From positions 62,001 through 126,000 of the forward strand of contig QVRM01005424.1 of NCBI GenBank assembly GCA_003439945.1: a stretch of DNA of 64,000 nucleotides. The letters run 5' to 3'. Shown here piece by piece: positions 12,781 to 23,805 of this stretch. A program made the position numbers and the translations under genes. The notes beneath the pieces were generated by a model. That model did no database searches. It was not told where the DNA came from and worked only from the letters and a program-made list of their open reading frames with translations. This DNA is from Dermanyssus gallinae. Its lineage: Eukaryota > Arthropoda > Arachnida > Mesostigmata > Dermanyssidae. Positions within the stretch are counted from its first letter, which is position 1. Each line of letters opens with the position of its first letter.

Positions 12781-13683
12781 AGCACACCCGATAATGCGAT
12801 TAGTGCGCTACCGCGTTATGATAGAGAATCAAAATCAACTCGATGCCGTTTCATTTTCTTCTAAGCTCGGTTACGCACAAACCATCATTGCTTCGCCATC
12901 ATATCAAGATTACTGCTGCGTTGGCACGAGCTATATGCGCCATAGTCAATGTGTTATTGCAAAATAGAAGTAAGAGAAACACAAGAACAAGAAAAACTTC
13001 CGAGAATGAAAGACCTTGCTGTAATAGTAATAAAGGTTTAATTAGCTAGTCGTTGCAGGCAAGTGATATACCCGGGTTTTCTCCAAACAAGATTGTCCTA
13101 AGGGCGCCTGTTCACGTCGTGTGAACTATATCGAGGTATTCGAGCGTGATCCCTTCGTATGCACATACAAGCCTACACATGTTTGACCTGAAAGGAAGAT
13201 AGCCTACCTGTCTTCACGTGCGGCGACCGACTGTCCCTGAGATTTGGTCGTAACGGTTTCCTTTTGTGGTTTCTTCGGAAGCGTTCCTGAATGGCTTTGT
13301 TTAGCGACACGCCGACGACGACGACAACAACAACAACAACAACAACATTGTCGTCAACACCATCAATAGTGACCTCAATGAGAAGAGCACCGGTGAACAC
13401 TAGGAAAATCCTAACAGTGACTTCTCAGCTTCCATCTGGTTAACGTTCTGGTGTTTCTCGTGTTTTGTGCTCTCGTTTAGCGGGCCACACACAAGTTGTC
13501 GTTTTGATCGGCTCGCAGTTCAACGCTAGCTCAATGGTGAATCAACAGGTCTCCAACGTAGTACGTCTATAAAGAAATGTGCCATACAATGCCAAGCCTG
13601 GCTGGGGTAACTGGTTAGAAACACGGGCCTGTTGCTGGTTTGTAGAGAGGTGCATCTCTGATTGACATTTCCGAAAGCTCGCA

Positions 13684-13785
13684 TATCAACAACAACAGCA
13701 ACAACAACGGCAACAGCAACAACAACAGCAACAACAACAACAACAGCAGCAACGGCAACGGCAACAACAACAACAACAACGAAAG
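13684..13785 (+). repeat. (CAA)n microsatellite, right inverted-repeat arm
   Basis: Mirror of the (TTG)n tract in the left arm, with fewer units. Confidence 0.9.
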
Positions 13786-14070
13786 TCTCCAACGTTATTA
13801 ACACGTTGTAATTACACAGACAAAAACAGCAGTAGCAGCATCAGTAGACACAATAACAACAACAATAGGTGCAGGCGGCTTGCAGCCAGCAGCGGTCAAA
13901 CCGCCACCGATTCGGCCATAGCTTGCAGCGAGCTTGCAAAAGCAAGTCGAGGGTGATTATAGAATAACATTTGTGGCATCTAGCAACCGTGGTCTTCGTC
14001 CAATTCTTAGTGGTGACGGCGGCAACAGCAGCAGCAGCAGCAACAACAGAAGCAGTAGTAGTAGTATTGT

Positions 14071-14254
14071 CGAGCCCGGTGCCGTGGTGGCTTAAGTCTG
14101 CGCCTCACAACGGGAGGAGACACATAGGTGCGCGGGTTCGAGCTCCACCGTTGCACCGATTTGTATTTATGGGGGTAGTCCGTCTATGAAGCAATGTGAA
14201 AAACAGTTCCGTGGACGTTAAATCTTGGCTGAGGGTCAGCCCGAAAACTTTACT
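14071..14254 (+). mobile_element. tRNA-derived SINE (family 1), full-length-like copy
   Basis: Head GAGCCCGGTGCCGTGGTGGC with an A-box-like GTGGCTTAAGTCTG and a B box GGTTCGAGCTC at spacing typical of tRNA promoters (RNA polymerase III). The tail ends in GGCTGAGGGTCAGCC, a 6-bp hairpin, then CGAAAACTTTA. At least five other copies or pieces occur in the window. It lies in the right arm of the large inverted repeat. Confidence 0.8.
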
Positions 14255-15299
14255 TAGTAGTAGTAGTAGTAGTAGTAGTAATAATAGCCGATCAGCACGA
14301 GTAATGGCAGAGCAGCTGTACTAACAGCGGTACGCGGGGTCGTAGTGACGCCGTTGACGTTGTCCAGACCGCGTCCAAACCGAGCCTGAGTGCAGAATGG
14401 CGTGGCACACGAGATTGGCCATGTTGCAGTTTGTCGTCCTCGCCGCTGCAGGGCCACTCACTGACCGGATACATACATACGCATGCACAAACACCCGTAC
14501 ATACATAGATCACACATCATCAGCGTGGTCCAGAGGCAAGCGGCCAGCCAGCTGCTACCCTCGCTCAACCCCCGTCGCCGGTGCCCCCCGTTGCCGCTGT
14601 TTCGATCGTGCCGGCCATCACACTGGCTACACTGCTAATCCAAACAGCCTACGACTACCCCCCCCCCCCTCCTATTACATTAGCCATCATTACGCCTTCG
14701 ACAACGTGCGTCGGTGCATCGGTGCTACTGCTTGCTGACTGTCCGTCGCGTCGCATTGCATATTTTCAGCAGCGGAATGTCATCTCTCGTTCGACATTTG
14801 CCCCTCGAGCCCCCCCATCCCCCCCCAAATTGTGTATGCGACGTTCAGCTTCTTGACGTTGACTTTAGCGTCCGTCCCGCAACCCCCCGCGTTCTCCGTT
14901 TCGCTCGACCCACACAGCCCTCTTCCATACCCTCTCTTTCTCCATATTCTCCCTATATCCCCACATACCCCCCCCACCCATACTTTGGCCGCCCGGTGGC
15001 CCGGAGCCCGCTTTTACAAACAACAGGCTAAATGATCTGTGATGTGTGGCGATGACGCGAGCCCCCATCTGCAATGCTATTGCAACTAAGTGACCACGTT
15101 GTGTTCCGCCTCTTTGACAGCGCGCCGGCATCTATTCAGTTGGACGCTTTGCAATCCAGGACAAGCATAGCATTATCGAACAGAGAGGATTCGGTTCAGC
15201 AATGAGGCTCCACATACGCTACAGAAGGCCACAGCAGACAACTAGCTCACCATTATTATTATTACTTGTTTCGGCTCCGCAAATGTTACCTTTCAAAAC

Positions 15300-16348
15300 A
15301 GTGGCAAATTGATAGCGAATAGCGATTAGATTTATATTTATAATAAAGACATCATTGTCATCAGCATCATCATCATCATTATCATCATCCTGTCAGTAAT
15401 ACAAATGGTATTCCAGTGTCCAGTAATTTTTTGTTTAACAAATTGTCGTTACAGGGGGCATACACAAATATGTAAATTAAAGCCAACTAGAGAAGAAATG
15501 GAAAAGTAAAGTTTGCCGTACGGCGGTAATTGGACGCTGGTCTATTATCGTCGGAAGTATGCTTTGGTACGTACAGTCGATCGAAACGCAGTGTATCTCT
15601 GAATTCATAAAATGGTTCGTAAACGCATCGGGTCAAAAGCGGAATCCTAGTAAAATCCGACAAAATGCAGAAATATTCGTAGACGTGATGACCACAGGCC
15701 AGTGATGCACCTTTTGTATCTAGGCACTGTGAGCCTAACCGCATCGTACAATGCTAGTGTACGCACGGAGAGTATGCTTTTACCAAAAATCCTAAGTGGT
15801 GTGGCTCATTATATATATATATATATTTATGTACTGCTTCTAAATACTTCTCTTTGATATTCGTCCATTTGGTGGATTTCAAATTGTCAAATATGACATT
15901 GTGATGGATTCCTATCAGCAACCTGCAGATGGAGTTACAGCTTAAATGCTTCCCTGCCCGTAAATAATATATTGCCGAAGGGCGCACAAATAATTAATTG
16001 CCCAAGGCAGACTCGGACTTTTTGTCGAGCAGATCTACTTATAGATTCAATATAAAATAGTAATACGAAGGTCAGGTTCACTCCGTTCGTTTGGTGTTGC
16101 CCTGCAATGGGGTACCTCGCTCTTTAATAAACCTTTTTGTACGTATGTAAATGCGGATCTTCAGGAAAACATACCGCAATTTGCCACAAACTATGAAATA
16201 ATATCCTCCACGTGTCGCTAAACATCCTCAATATGAGTACAGCATGTCTCTATTAAATTATAAGGAGATTATCGAGATCTATATCGTGTAGTCTCCCAGA
16301 CATGCTAGGAAACTGGACGTCATTATTTGAGACTCCACATTTGTTTGC

Positions 16349-16350
<2 letters not shown>
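15300..16350. other. No gene recognised
   Basis: Unique-looking sequence with a small (CAT)n run near 15360. The first TA array of the window appears at about 15810. Confidence 0.5.
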
Positions 16351-16389
<39 letters not shown>

Positions 16390-16403
16390 AAGTAAATGGT
16401 TTA

Positions 16404-17413
16404 CGAGGTTGAATCAAAAAGTTTGTAGCATGGAATACCAGCAATATACGAGCAAAGACCGTGTACCATTTATTGTTCTGTATAGTCCCTCAATGCTCAA
16501 TACATCTAGTCCAACGATCCTCAATAGCCTCTGTACCACTAGCAAAATATTCAGAATATTTAACTCAAAAATACTCGTCTACGGCATATCGAATTAACGT
16601 TGCTTTGGTGTGTTATTCCAGATACGTCTTGAGGTTTCCAAATAGATAACAGTCACACGTGGCCCGGAGAATATTCTCTTCTGCATCGCGAACCGTAGTG
16701 ATATTATGATAAGTTCCTTCAGCTGGTCCAAGAGAAGTACTGTTCAGTTATGGCTCTTCCTGATGTAAGGTAATCAATTAATTGAATACGTTTTGCATTC
16801 CAGAAAATGGTAGCCGACATTTCTGTGGTCGAGATGTGCATGTCTAGCCTAGTCTTTCGTCGAGTGCGGTCCACTGCCTAGTCGCATCTTCCCGCGCTGA
16901 ATCCGGGCTTTTTCGGCGGTTACGAATCGGCTCAAAAAACCTACGAATTTCGTCTCCAAAGTTTCTCTCTGTAATAACCAATCGTGTCAGTTTCTGCTAA
17001 ACCGTTGGCTCATGCGGTAGCCACTTTGCTTTATATTTTTCATGCATAAATACTGACGCAATATTTGACTTAATATTGCACCACAGGTCATGCCCATCCT
17101 GCCCCAGACTGCCTCAAATGGGGACATAATAATTAAATTAGGTAATTTGGTAATGTTACTACACACCACTACATTGTTTACATAAACTGCATACAATTTG
17201 CCTTTAATTTCCGTTGCAGTTAAGCGTTCAACAAACCAATCACAGCACGATATTCGTTCTGCTAAAATAAATATTGCAACACTGGAGGGTCTGACTTATT
17301 ACAGTTGTGCGACCTGCTCCAAACGCAATTCAAAGCCAATTCACGTGATACTTATTTTTATTACTTCTAAAAAACGTTTCTCTTCGAAGCTACAAACCTT
17401 TTGATCCACCTCG
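16404..17413 (-). mobile_element. Mariner transposon, decayed (copy 1)
   Basis: Terminal inverted repeats: CGAGGTTGAATCAAAAAGTT at 16404 and, inverted, CGAGGTGGATCAAAAGGTTT at the right end near 17413. Between them on the - strand: LRQYLCMKNIK (helix-turn-helix end), YLFGNLKTYL, and near the left end AVDEYF...SEYFASGTEAIEDRWTRCIE, the standard mariner transposase C-terminus. Many stops. Confidence 0.75.
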
Positions 17414-17516
17414 CTTAATACAAATGTCCCGAGCGCCTTCGGCAACGTTTTGACCTCGACGAAGAAGAGCGGGTGTCGAAAATGCTTATTTTTGCCTCCT
17501 AGGTATTTAATTCCTA

Positions 17517-17649
17517 AGTCGCTTTTTTCGGGCTGACTCTCACCCAACATTTAACGTTTACAAGTTTGCTCTCGCATTGCCTCGTAGAACAGACCCCACC
17601 AATACAAACGTGCAACGGTGGACGAATGCACCACGCCGAGCTCGACTCT
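17517..17649 (-). mobile_element. SINE family 1, internally deleted copy
   Basis: Shares the 3' tail (GTTAAATGTTGGGTGAGAGT then CAGCCCGAAAAA) and the head GAGCTCGGCGTGGTG, but lacks most of the tRNA-like middle, including a good B box. Confidence 0.65.
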
Positions 17650-17727
17650 ATTATATTTCTAAGCCTGAAAAATAAATTTAAAAATTTAAATTATTTAAAA
17701 AACAAATAACATAGTTTTGTGTAGAGT

Positions 17728-17957
17728 TGGAACAGCTCTTTCAATACAACATATAAACGTTATGCCAAACAATGAAATAAATATTTGTAAAGTAAAAGAA
17801 ACATAACGCTGTACCAAATATTTATTTCATTGTTTGGCATAACGTTTATATGTTGTATTGGAAGAGCTCTTTCAATACAACATATAAACGTTATGCCAAA
17901 CAATGAAATAAATATTTGTAAAGTAAAATAAACATAACGCTGTACCAAATATTACGC
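17728..17957. repeat. A-A'-A repeat with GAGCTC-centred palindrome
   Basis: A unit of about 94 bp (TCAATACAACATATAAACGT and onward) occurs as direct copies at 17728-17830 and 17864-17957. Between and overlapping them an inverted copy (17815-17866) makes a near-perfect palindrome of about 105 bp, with its axis in GAGCTC at 17864-17869. Confidence 0.85.
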
Positions 17958-19023
17958 TTATTTCAGTGATATATATATATATATATATACACATATAATC
18001 CGGCCGCGAAATCGGAACTTACTGAAACCGGTACGGATATATGTTTATATTCGTCGATGAGTAAGTACTTTATGCACGGTACGGCGGCTCGCACAAGTAC
18101 TTGCTGACACTTTACCCTAATACTCAAGGAACTAATATGATTATAAGCTTTAGCAAGGTTGGCGCTTTTATTGTCCACTGGCGTGTGCTGGCGTAGTGAA
18201 CAACACAACCTTATCTACGCTTCAATGGTGAAACGGAGAAATATTCTATACAGTCTCGAGAAGGACTCTGCCAGAACTGTTACTGGACGTCCCAGATTGC
18301 ATACATTTACTCGGCTATGTAATATGTAACACGATGGAGCGCTCACATATAACAACACAGCGGTACAGACTCACCTACGTCTATTAATGTACATGTCACC
18401 TTCGGGGACCGATGGACTTGTCAATATAAGCCTATTGCTTGACCACCTGCACAGTCGCCCAACCTATCAATTCTCGACTTGTTGGAGTGTCACCTACGAA
18501 TTCCCAGTTCATTTTGCGTGGGAATCTGGTCTCCAGAATATGCACAGCTGCTGCAGCCGTTCGAGACATGCCTGGCATATTTAACGCGGCCAAAAAATGA
18601 GTTGCTACCCCCTACATAATGTGCATATTCGCTAATGGTTTATTTAAGTAGTATAACACAGTAAATAGTTTCATGTGATCCTAAAAGTAATACAAGCGAT
18701 TTATGTGTTAGAACAAGTCAAAAAGTTGGTGTGTGTATGCATCTCTTCAGGCATGTCCACAAAAACCTTAGTTACTTTGCGACCACGAATCAAACCACAA
18801 TCGATTTTGTACCAAACTATTTTGCATAAAACGCGAAGATTTTTTGAAGGTTTATGTTTTATTAGCCCAAGGGCAAAGGTTTAAAATATCGAATGTGAAA
18901 GCTTAAAAATAAAACATCACAAAATCTCGATTTTTTAAACAAAAATTAATAATTTGGCTGTCACTTCTTAGCAAATCACTTACATTTCCATTACATTAGA
19001 CAATATGCTTATATTACAACAAG

Positions 19024-19105
19024 TTCCACAATTCCCCCCCCCCCCCCCCTTAAGTGTCAGTACTGCACTAATCGACGTCTTATATATAGATATAGATATA
19101 GATAT

Positions 19106-19140
<35 letters not shown>
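19024..19140 (+). repeat. Poly-C run plus (GATATA)/(TA)n array
   Basis: About 17 C at 19034-19050, then GATATA units and TA repeats at 19081-19139. Confidence 0.9.
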
Positions 19141-19141
<1 letters not shown>

Positions 19142-19371
19142 CACACATGTTGTTAGTATATAATAGAAAACGCCCTTATCTACAGAATAAAGGAGACGAT
19201 GGCATACTGGGAAGCCTGCGAAGCCACCTGCTATGTTATTCCCTGACTACACGCCAGACAAATATAAAGCTGATGATAATATGTATTGCAATACATTTTG
19301 GTGCAAGCGTTAGTTGGGTCCTACAATTGTCCATCGACACATCAAAGAAGTGGTCAATAAAATTGTAGCTC

Positions 19372-19640
19372 ACAAGCTGTGTAAGTGCACGTATGTCGTT
19401 GTTTTCAAATACAGTTGACAGCTACAGATACCTAGGTCCCGCAAAGCTCTTGCGGTTTCCAGTCTTGAACCGTTGAGCTGATAGTCCAGATCGGAGAGCC
19501 ACAACCGCTGTTTAAGAACAAGATATTTCGAAACGGAAAGCTCCATCTTATTGTCCCTGCATTGGCGGCTGATGTCGTCGGCAGCGGACAGCAGCGCAGC
19601 ATAAGCGTCCAAGAAAGACTTCATTTTAAGGTTTTCAGCG
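19372..19640 (-). pseudogene. LINE reverse transcriptase fragment
   Basis: Reads AADDISRQCRDNKMELSVSK then YQLNGSRLETARALRDLGI: the C-x-x-N-x-M-x-L-x-x-x-K and Y-x-L-N-G...RDLG signature that follows the catalytic DD in jockey/CR1/I-type elements. About 85 codons, with no start or end of a full element nearby. Confidence 0.65.
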
Positions 19641-21400
19641 TATATGAAATAAAAGAAAATAAAATAACAAATTCAAAGTATTTAACATGAAAGTCACTGT
19701 TGGCGTTTATGTATGAATCCCAATCGTTTGGCATTTCTAACAGTTGCGTGTAAGCTGAGCGCCGGGACACAAATACAGCTCTTGCAAAAACAGCACATCA
19801 TTCTTCGTCTACAAAATACAAAATATTATGAGATTCCAACGCAATGTATATTGCAATGCAATTTGACTAGAATTAATAGTTAGCGAACAGTGAAGACAAA
19901 ACAAAGCATAGAGCACAGTAACTGGCTCTGCACTCTACGCGAAACGAAAAAAAGCCATTTAGTTATCTGTTCATTATCATAATTTACGCTCACATTTTAA
20001 GAAAGATTGCTTTGAAATAGTATGTGTCGTGCGGTGCAGTAATAATGATGGCAACCCCTCCTCACTGGTTCTGGTGATGATCGGCGGGTATCAGGGACGC
20101 ATCGGAGTACCCCACGGAGGCCTCGTTCTAGCATGAGTAGTCTCATGCCTCCATGCCCTGTAATTGTTATTCATGTTGTCATTGTTGTTGTTATTATTGT
20201 GGGGTTATAAATAGGGTGCATTGTTTCGCTATTTTTTCCCGACGGCTCTATCACGGTTGCTTACAGTCATAGATGGCGCGGGACATATTGACTCAAAAAT
20301 CGATTACAAGGTTGTGTACCAGGCATAGTGTTGTTGATGATGTTGGTGTTGTTGCTGCTGCTGCTGCATAATTACTGTTGTTAATAATTGGTAGTTCTAA
20401 ATGTATCACCATCCGCCGTGACTTTTATGCCACAGCAGCTATTCTAGATGCAACGCTGTCCTTACATATTACCGGCAGGAGACACGATTATGTTTCATTA
20501 GCCATTTTTTGTGCTTTGCCGTCACGTTGCTAATTGAGCCACAGTCATCTTCGGTGACAACGGTTTAATATGAGTACTGTTTTATTTGCGGTTAATTTAA
20601 TGTCAAATAGCACGACAGAGCCTAGTTCGATGGCATTCACTACAGATGCAGCATGCTCCTTGCATACAGCTGTTCACAGACAGTAACATATTCTGTCTGA
20701 GTATATTGCTGTAATCGATCTGGTTCACTCGCGCGCAACCGGGTGCACAAGTGCCATTACTAGAAGGCAGCGACATAACTATGTAGGCCATTATTCGGCA
20801 TGCCGCACTACACTCACAAGCAGACTAGTTCATTTCTTATAGATACACAATGAGATTAACCATTTTAGGTCAAGTGTTCAACATACACGGCTAACTTAAA
20901 CAGAGACTACGCAAAAATAGTAGAACTTTTTTTTGTTGGAAAAACAACTGTTTGTTTGTTTTTGAGCTCGCGTAGCAAAGAATGGGCTTCCGAGATAGCA
21001 TTTCCACATTCGGCACTTGTGATGTGTGACGCTTGTACCACAACGCTGCACGTCAATGCCAATTCAATTTTTGCGCGATTTCACATCGCATCCGGTTTCG
21101 TTATGGCACGGCATTATTTGACGTGCCGTGACCATGACGCAAGTTGCCGTCGACCGCTCGTAGTCCAGCCATCGAATGTCTTTGAATGAATTGAGCTGAA
21201 AACTTGAATACTCTCTGTAGGCGTCCTAGTTGCGAGTCGTACCTGCGCGTATATGTGCAAATGTGCCGTTTCATTGGCCGTGGTGCTCTTGCTGTTTCGT
21301 GGGTTGTGTTATGCGCGTCCTTGTTATGTAGGTGACACTTAGCGCTGCAAAGTTTTAGGAGGAGGAGGAGGAGGCAAAGGTTTTGCTTAAGATTCTAGTC

Positions 21401-21481
21401 ATGGCAACCCCGGCCCGGGCTCAAGGTGGCGCCCGCAGCGGGACACCCAAGATGGCGAGTTCAACACCAGCGTCATCGCAG
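21401..21481 (+). CDS. KIFC1: Kinesin-14 exon 1 (probable start codon)
   Basis: ATG at 21401 opens a 27-codon frame ([10 protein letters not shown]... ending ASSQ) that stops at a good donor, CAG|GTACCT at 21481/21482. Composition (Ala, Pro, Ser, Arg, Gly) fits the basic disordered tail of kinesin-14 proteins. It ends in phase 0, which joins in frame to the TGG acceptor at 26176. It is assigned by position, GC content and phase only, as it has no diagnostic motif. An untranslated 5' exon could lie further upstream. Confidence 0.55.
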
Positions 21482-22368
21482 GTACCTACCACACTCTACT
21501 GCTGAAGTTTCCCAGCGCACAATCACGTTGCTGCTAATTGTTTGCACGATCAGAATAGGTACCTTGAACTCCTTCCTTCCTTCACTCTCGATTGATTGGG
21601 TGTATTGATTAGGTCGGGCCTTGGAATGTTGTCTCATTCCACGTTCTACACAGCCGTTTAAGCATTATGGTTTCCACTAATAGCAGATGTCAGTTACGAG
21701 CATGCGAGCAGGAATTAAAGTAGATTCTTTAGCGTTGTTACGGTTCTTTGCCATTAAGCTTTGGTTGTTGCCTTAAAGTCCTAAAAAAAACCGTGGGTTG
21801 CGTCAACGTTTCTTACATCGACAGATGTTTATCATCACTCTCAGATATATTGGCACTTGAACGCGTATTGAGAGCATCAGGGTAGAAGCATAAAGTCCCG
21901 TATAGAACCCTACACTTCTCTAGCATTTACCTCTTCAACTAATAATTTTTAATTTAATTAAACTCTGACAGCATATTACCAGCAATCGGAAATGCAGGGA
22001 TCCTAATTAGCGGCGTTGGCATAAAATTCACAGTATATGCAAGGTTGATAAATTGTCATTCTGCCAGTTCTGTAGCAAAATAAATGGGTGCCGCTCCTCT
22101 AACCTACATAGCATCTTTTTTTATAAGTAATATAGCAGACGTTTTAAGATGCAGATATTGGGTGGCGATGCAAATTGTTTATTTAATATTTTTCGTAAAT
22201 ACAAAAATATTGATTCTTATTCTGTCATTTCTGTAGCAAAAAAAATTGTAACCGTCCTTCTAGCTCACAGAGCATGCTTATTTGCAAGTAATATTGCAGA
22301 AATGTTCAATCGCATCGTTTTAATTTTCATTACTGTTCGTAAATAGAAGAAAATGTTTTTACTTAAAG

Positions 22369-22409
<41 letters not shown>

Positions 22410-23746
22410 CAATGTAAAATTTTAATATAGCGGCTTTGACTGAATGCTTGCAAAGTCATTCAGTATAGCAAATTTTCATAAGCAGGTGTCCGACTACATA
22501 CCTGGAATTTGTTTCTACATATCTAGATGGGTTGTTCAATAAATAACTAGAAGTTCCACGAGGTGGCGGTACCATGATCTTCATATGTAAGTAAGCTCAT
22601 GTAGTACATAATGGGGAACTTACATTTCTTACACTCTAAAATATCCAATTTCAAGCAAAAATCACGTTTTGGTCACATGTGGAGGCCCTTTGAACTGAGA
22701 ATATCAGTATTTGTCGTAAACATGAATGAACACGATCTCATACAGTGATTAGGCTTTTCAACTTAAAGAACTGAACGACTGTGCTAATCAAAGTCGAGTT
22801 GGACGAAGTCTACGAGGACTTTGTACCAATGTTGGAGTCCATTCATTTCTAGATCGTGAATTCAAACGTGGCCTGATATCAGCTAAAGGTGAAGCACGCC
22901 CCGAATTTCCAGTTGAGACTAACTACGCCAGATAGTGTTGCATATATCCATCATATCATCATGGAAGATCGCCGATTGGACGTACAAGAGATAATTGAGA
23001 TCATAGGCATCTCAGTATGTAGGATGCATAATACACTGCACAAACGATTAGGAAAAAGCTGTGTACGAGCAAAATTAAACCAATAGACACAGCCCAAAAA
23101 TGATCTTCGGTTTTGGCTATTTATAGACCGGTAAAACAATTGTAAGAGAATACCATCTCGCACTTCTGAGCCGTTGACGAGGAGTTGCAAACAAAACGGC
23201 AGATATTGGTGCGCAAAAGTAACCTTTCATAATGACAACAATGCACGAATCAAGGTTCGAATTGCAACCGCATCCATCATCTTCTTTGGATTTGGACCCT
23301 TGTCACTTTCCTATTTCCAAACTTGTAGGTCTGGCTTGACAAAAAATAATGTTCGTCCGACCTGGAGCTCATCGCTGTTGTGGATGCCTATTTTAAGGAT
23401 CTCCAGACTTCCTATTTTTCCAAACTGATAAAAAGGTGGGCACCGAAGCTGCAAAAGGAGCGGTTTTATTGCCTTTTCCAGTTACCTAATGAATGATCCA
23501 CGTATGTATATACATTTTTGCTTGCTGGTGGATGTGCTGCCAATAGAAGGTAGTGGGGAAGGTGACTAGAGGTCCTAATTTCAAAAATCGATGCGACACA
23601 TGCCTTAACACAGCAGTTTTTCCTTAGGATTTGCGAACATTAAAAAATAAATACATAAATGCAAAATATGTGTGTGTGAGCGCTAATGAACAAACATGTT
23701 GCATGGTTATTACTAAACTAACTTTGCTATAACGTTATAATTAGGT

Positions 23747-23805
<59 letters not shown>

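Larger units (their letters stand above)
12794..15291 (-). repeat. Large inverted repeat, right arm
   Basis: Mirror copy of 6523-9018. It carries a 14-bp or so insertion near 15120-15140 relative to the left arm, different microsatellite lengths, and scattered substitutions concentrated in the inner part. Confidence 0.95.
17960..21400. other. Intergenic, upstream of kinesin gene
   Basis: TA arrays at 17970 and 19081, an RT scrap at 19372-19640, CTG/TTG runs near 20310-20370, and a (GGA)n run at 21359-21373 just before the proposed kinesin start. No clear promoter element could be assigned. Confidence 0.5.
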
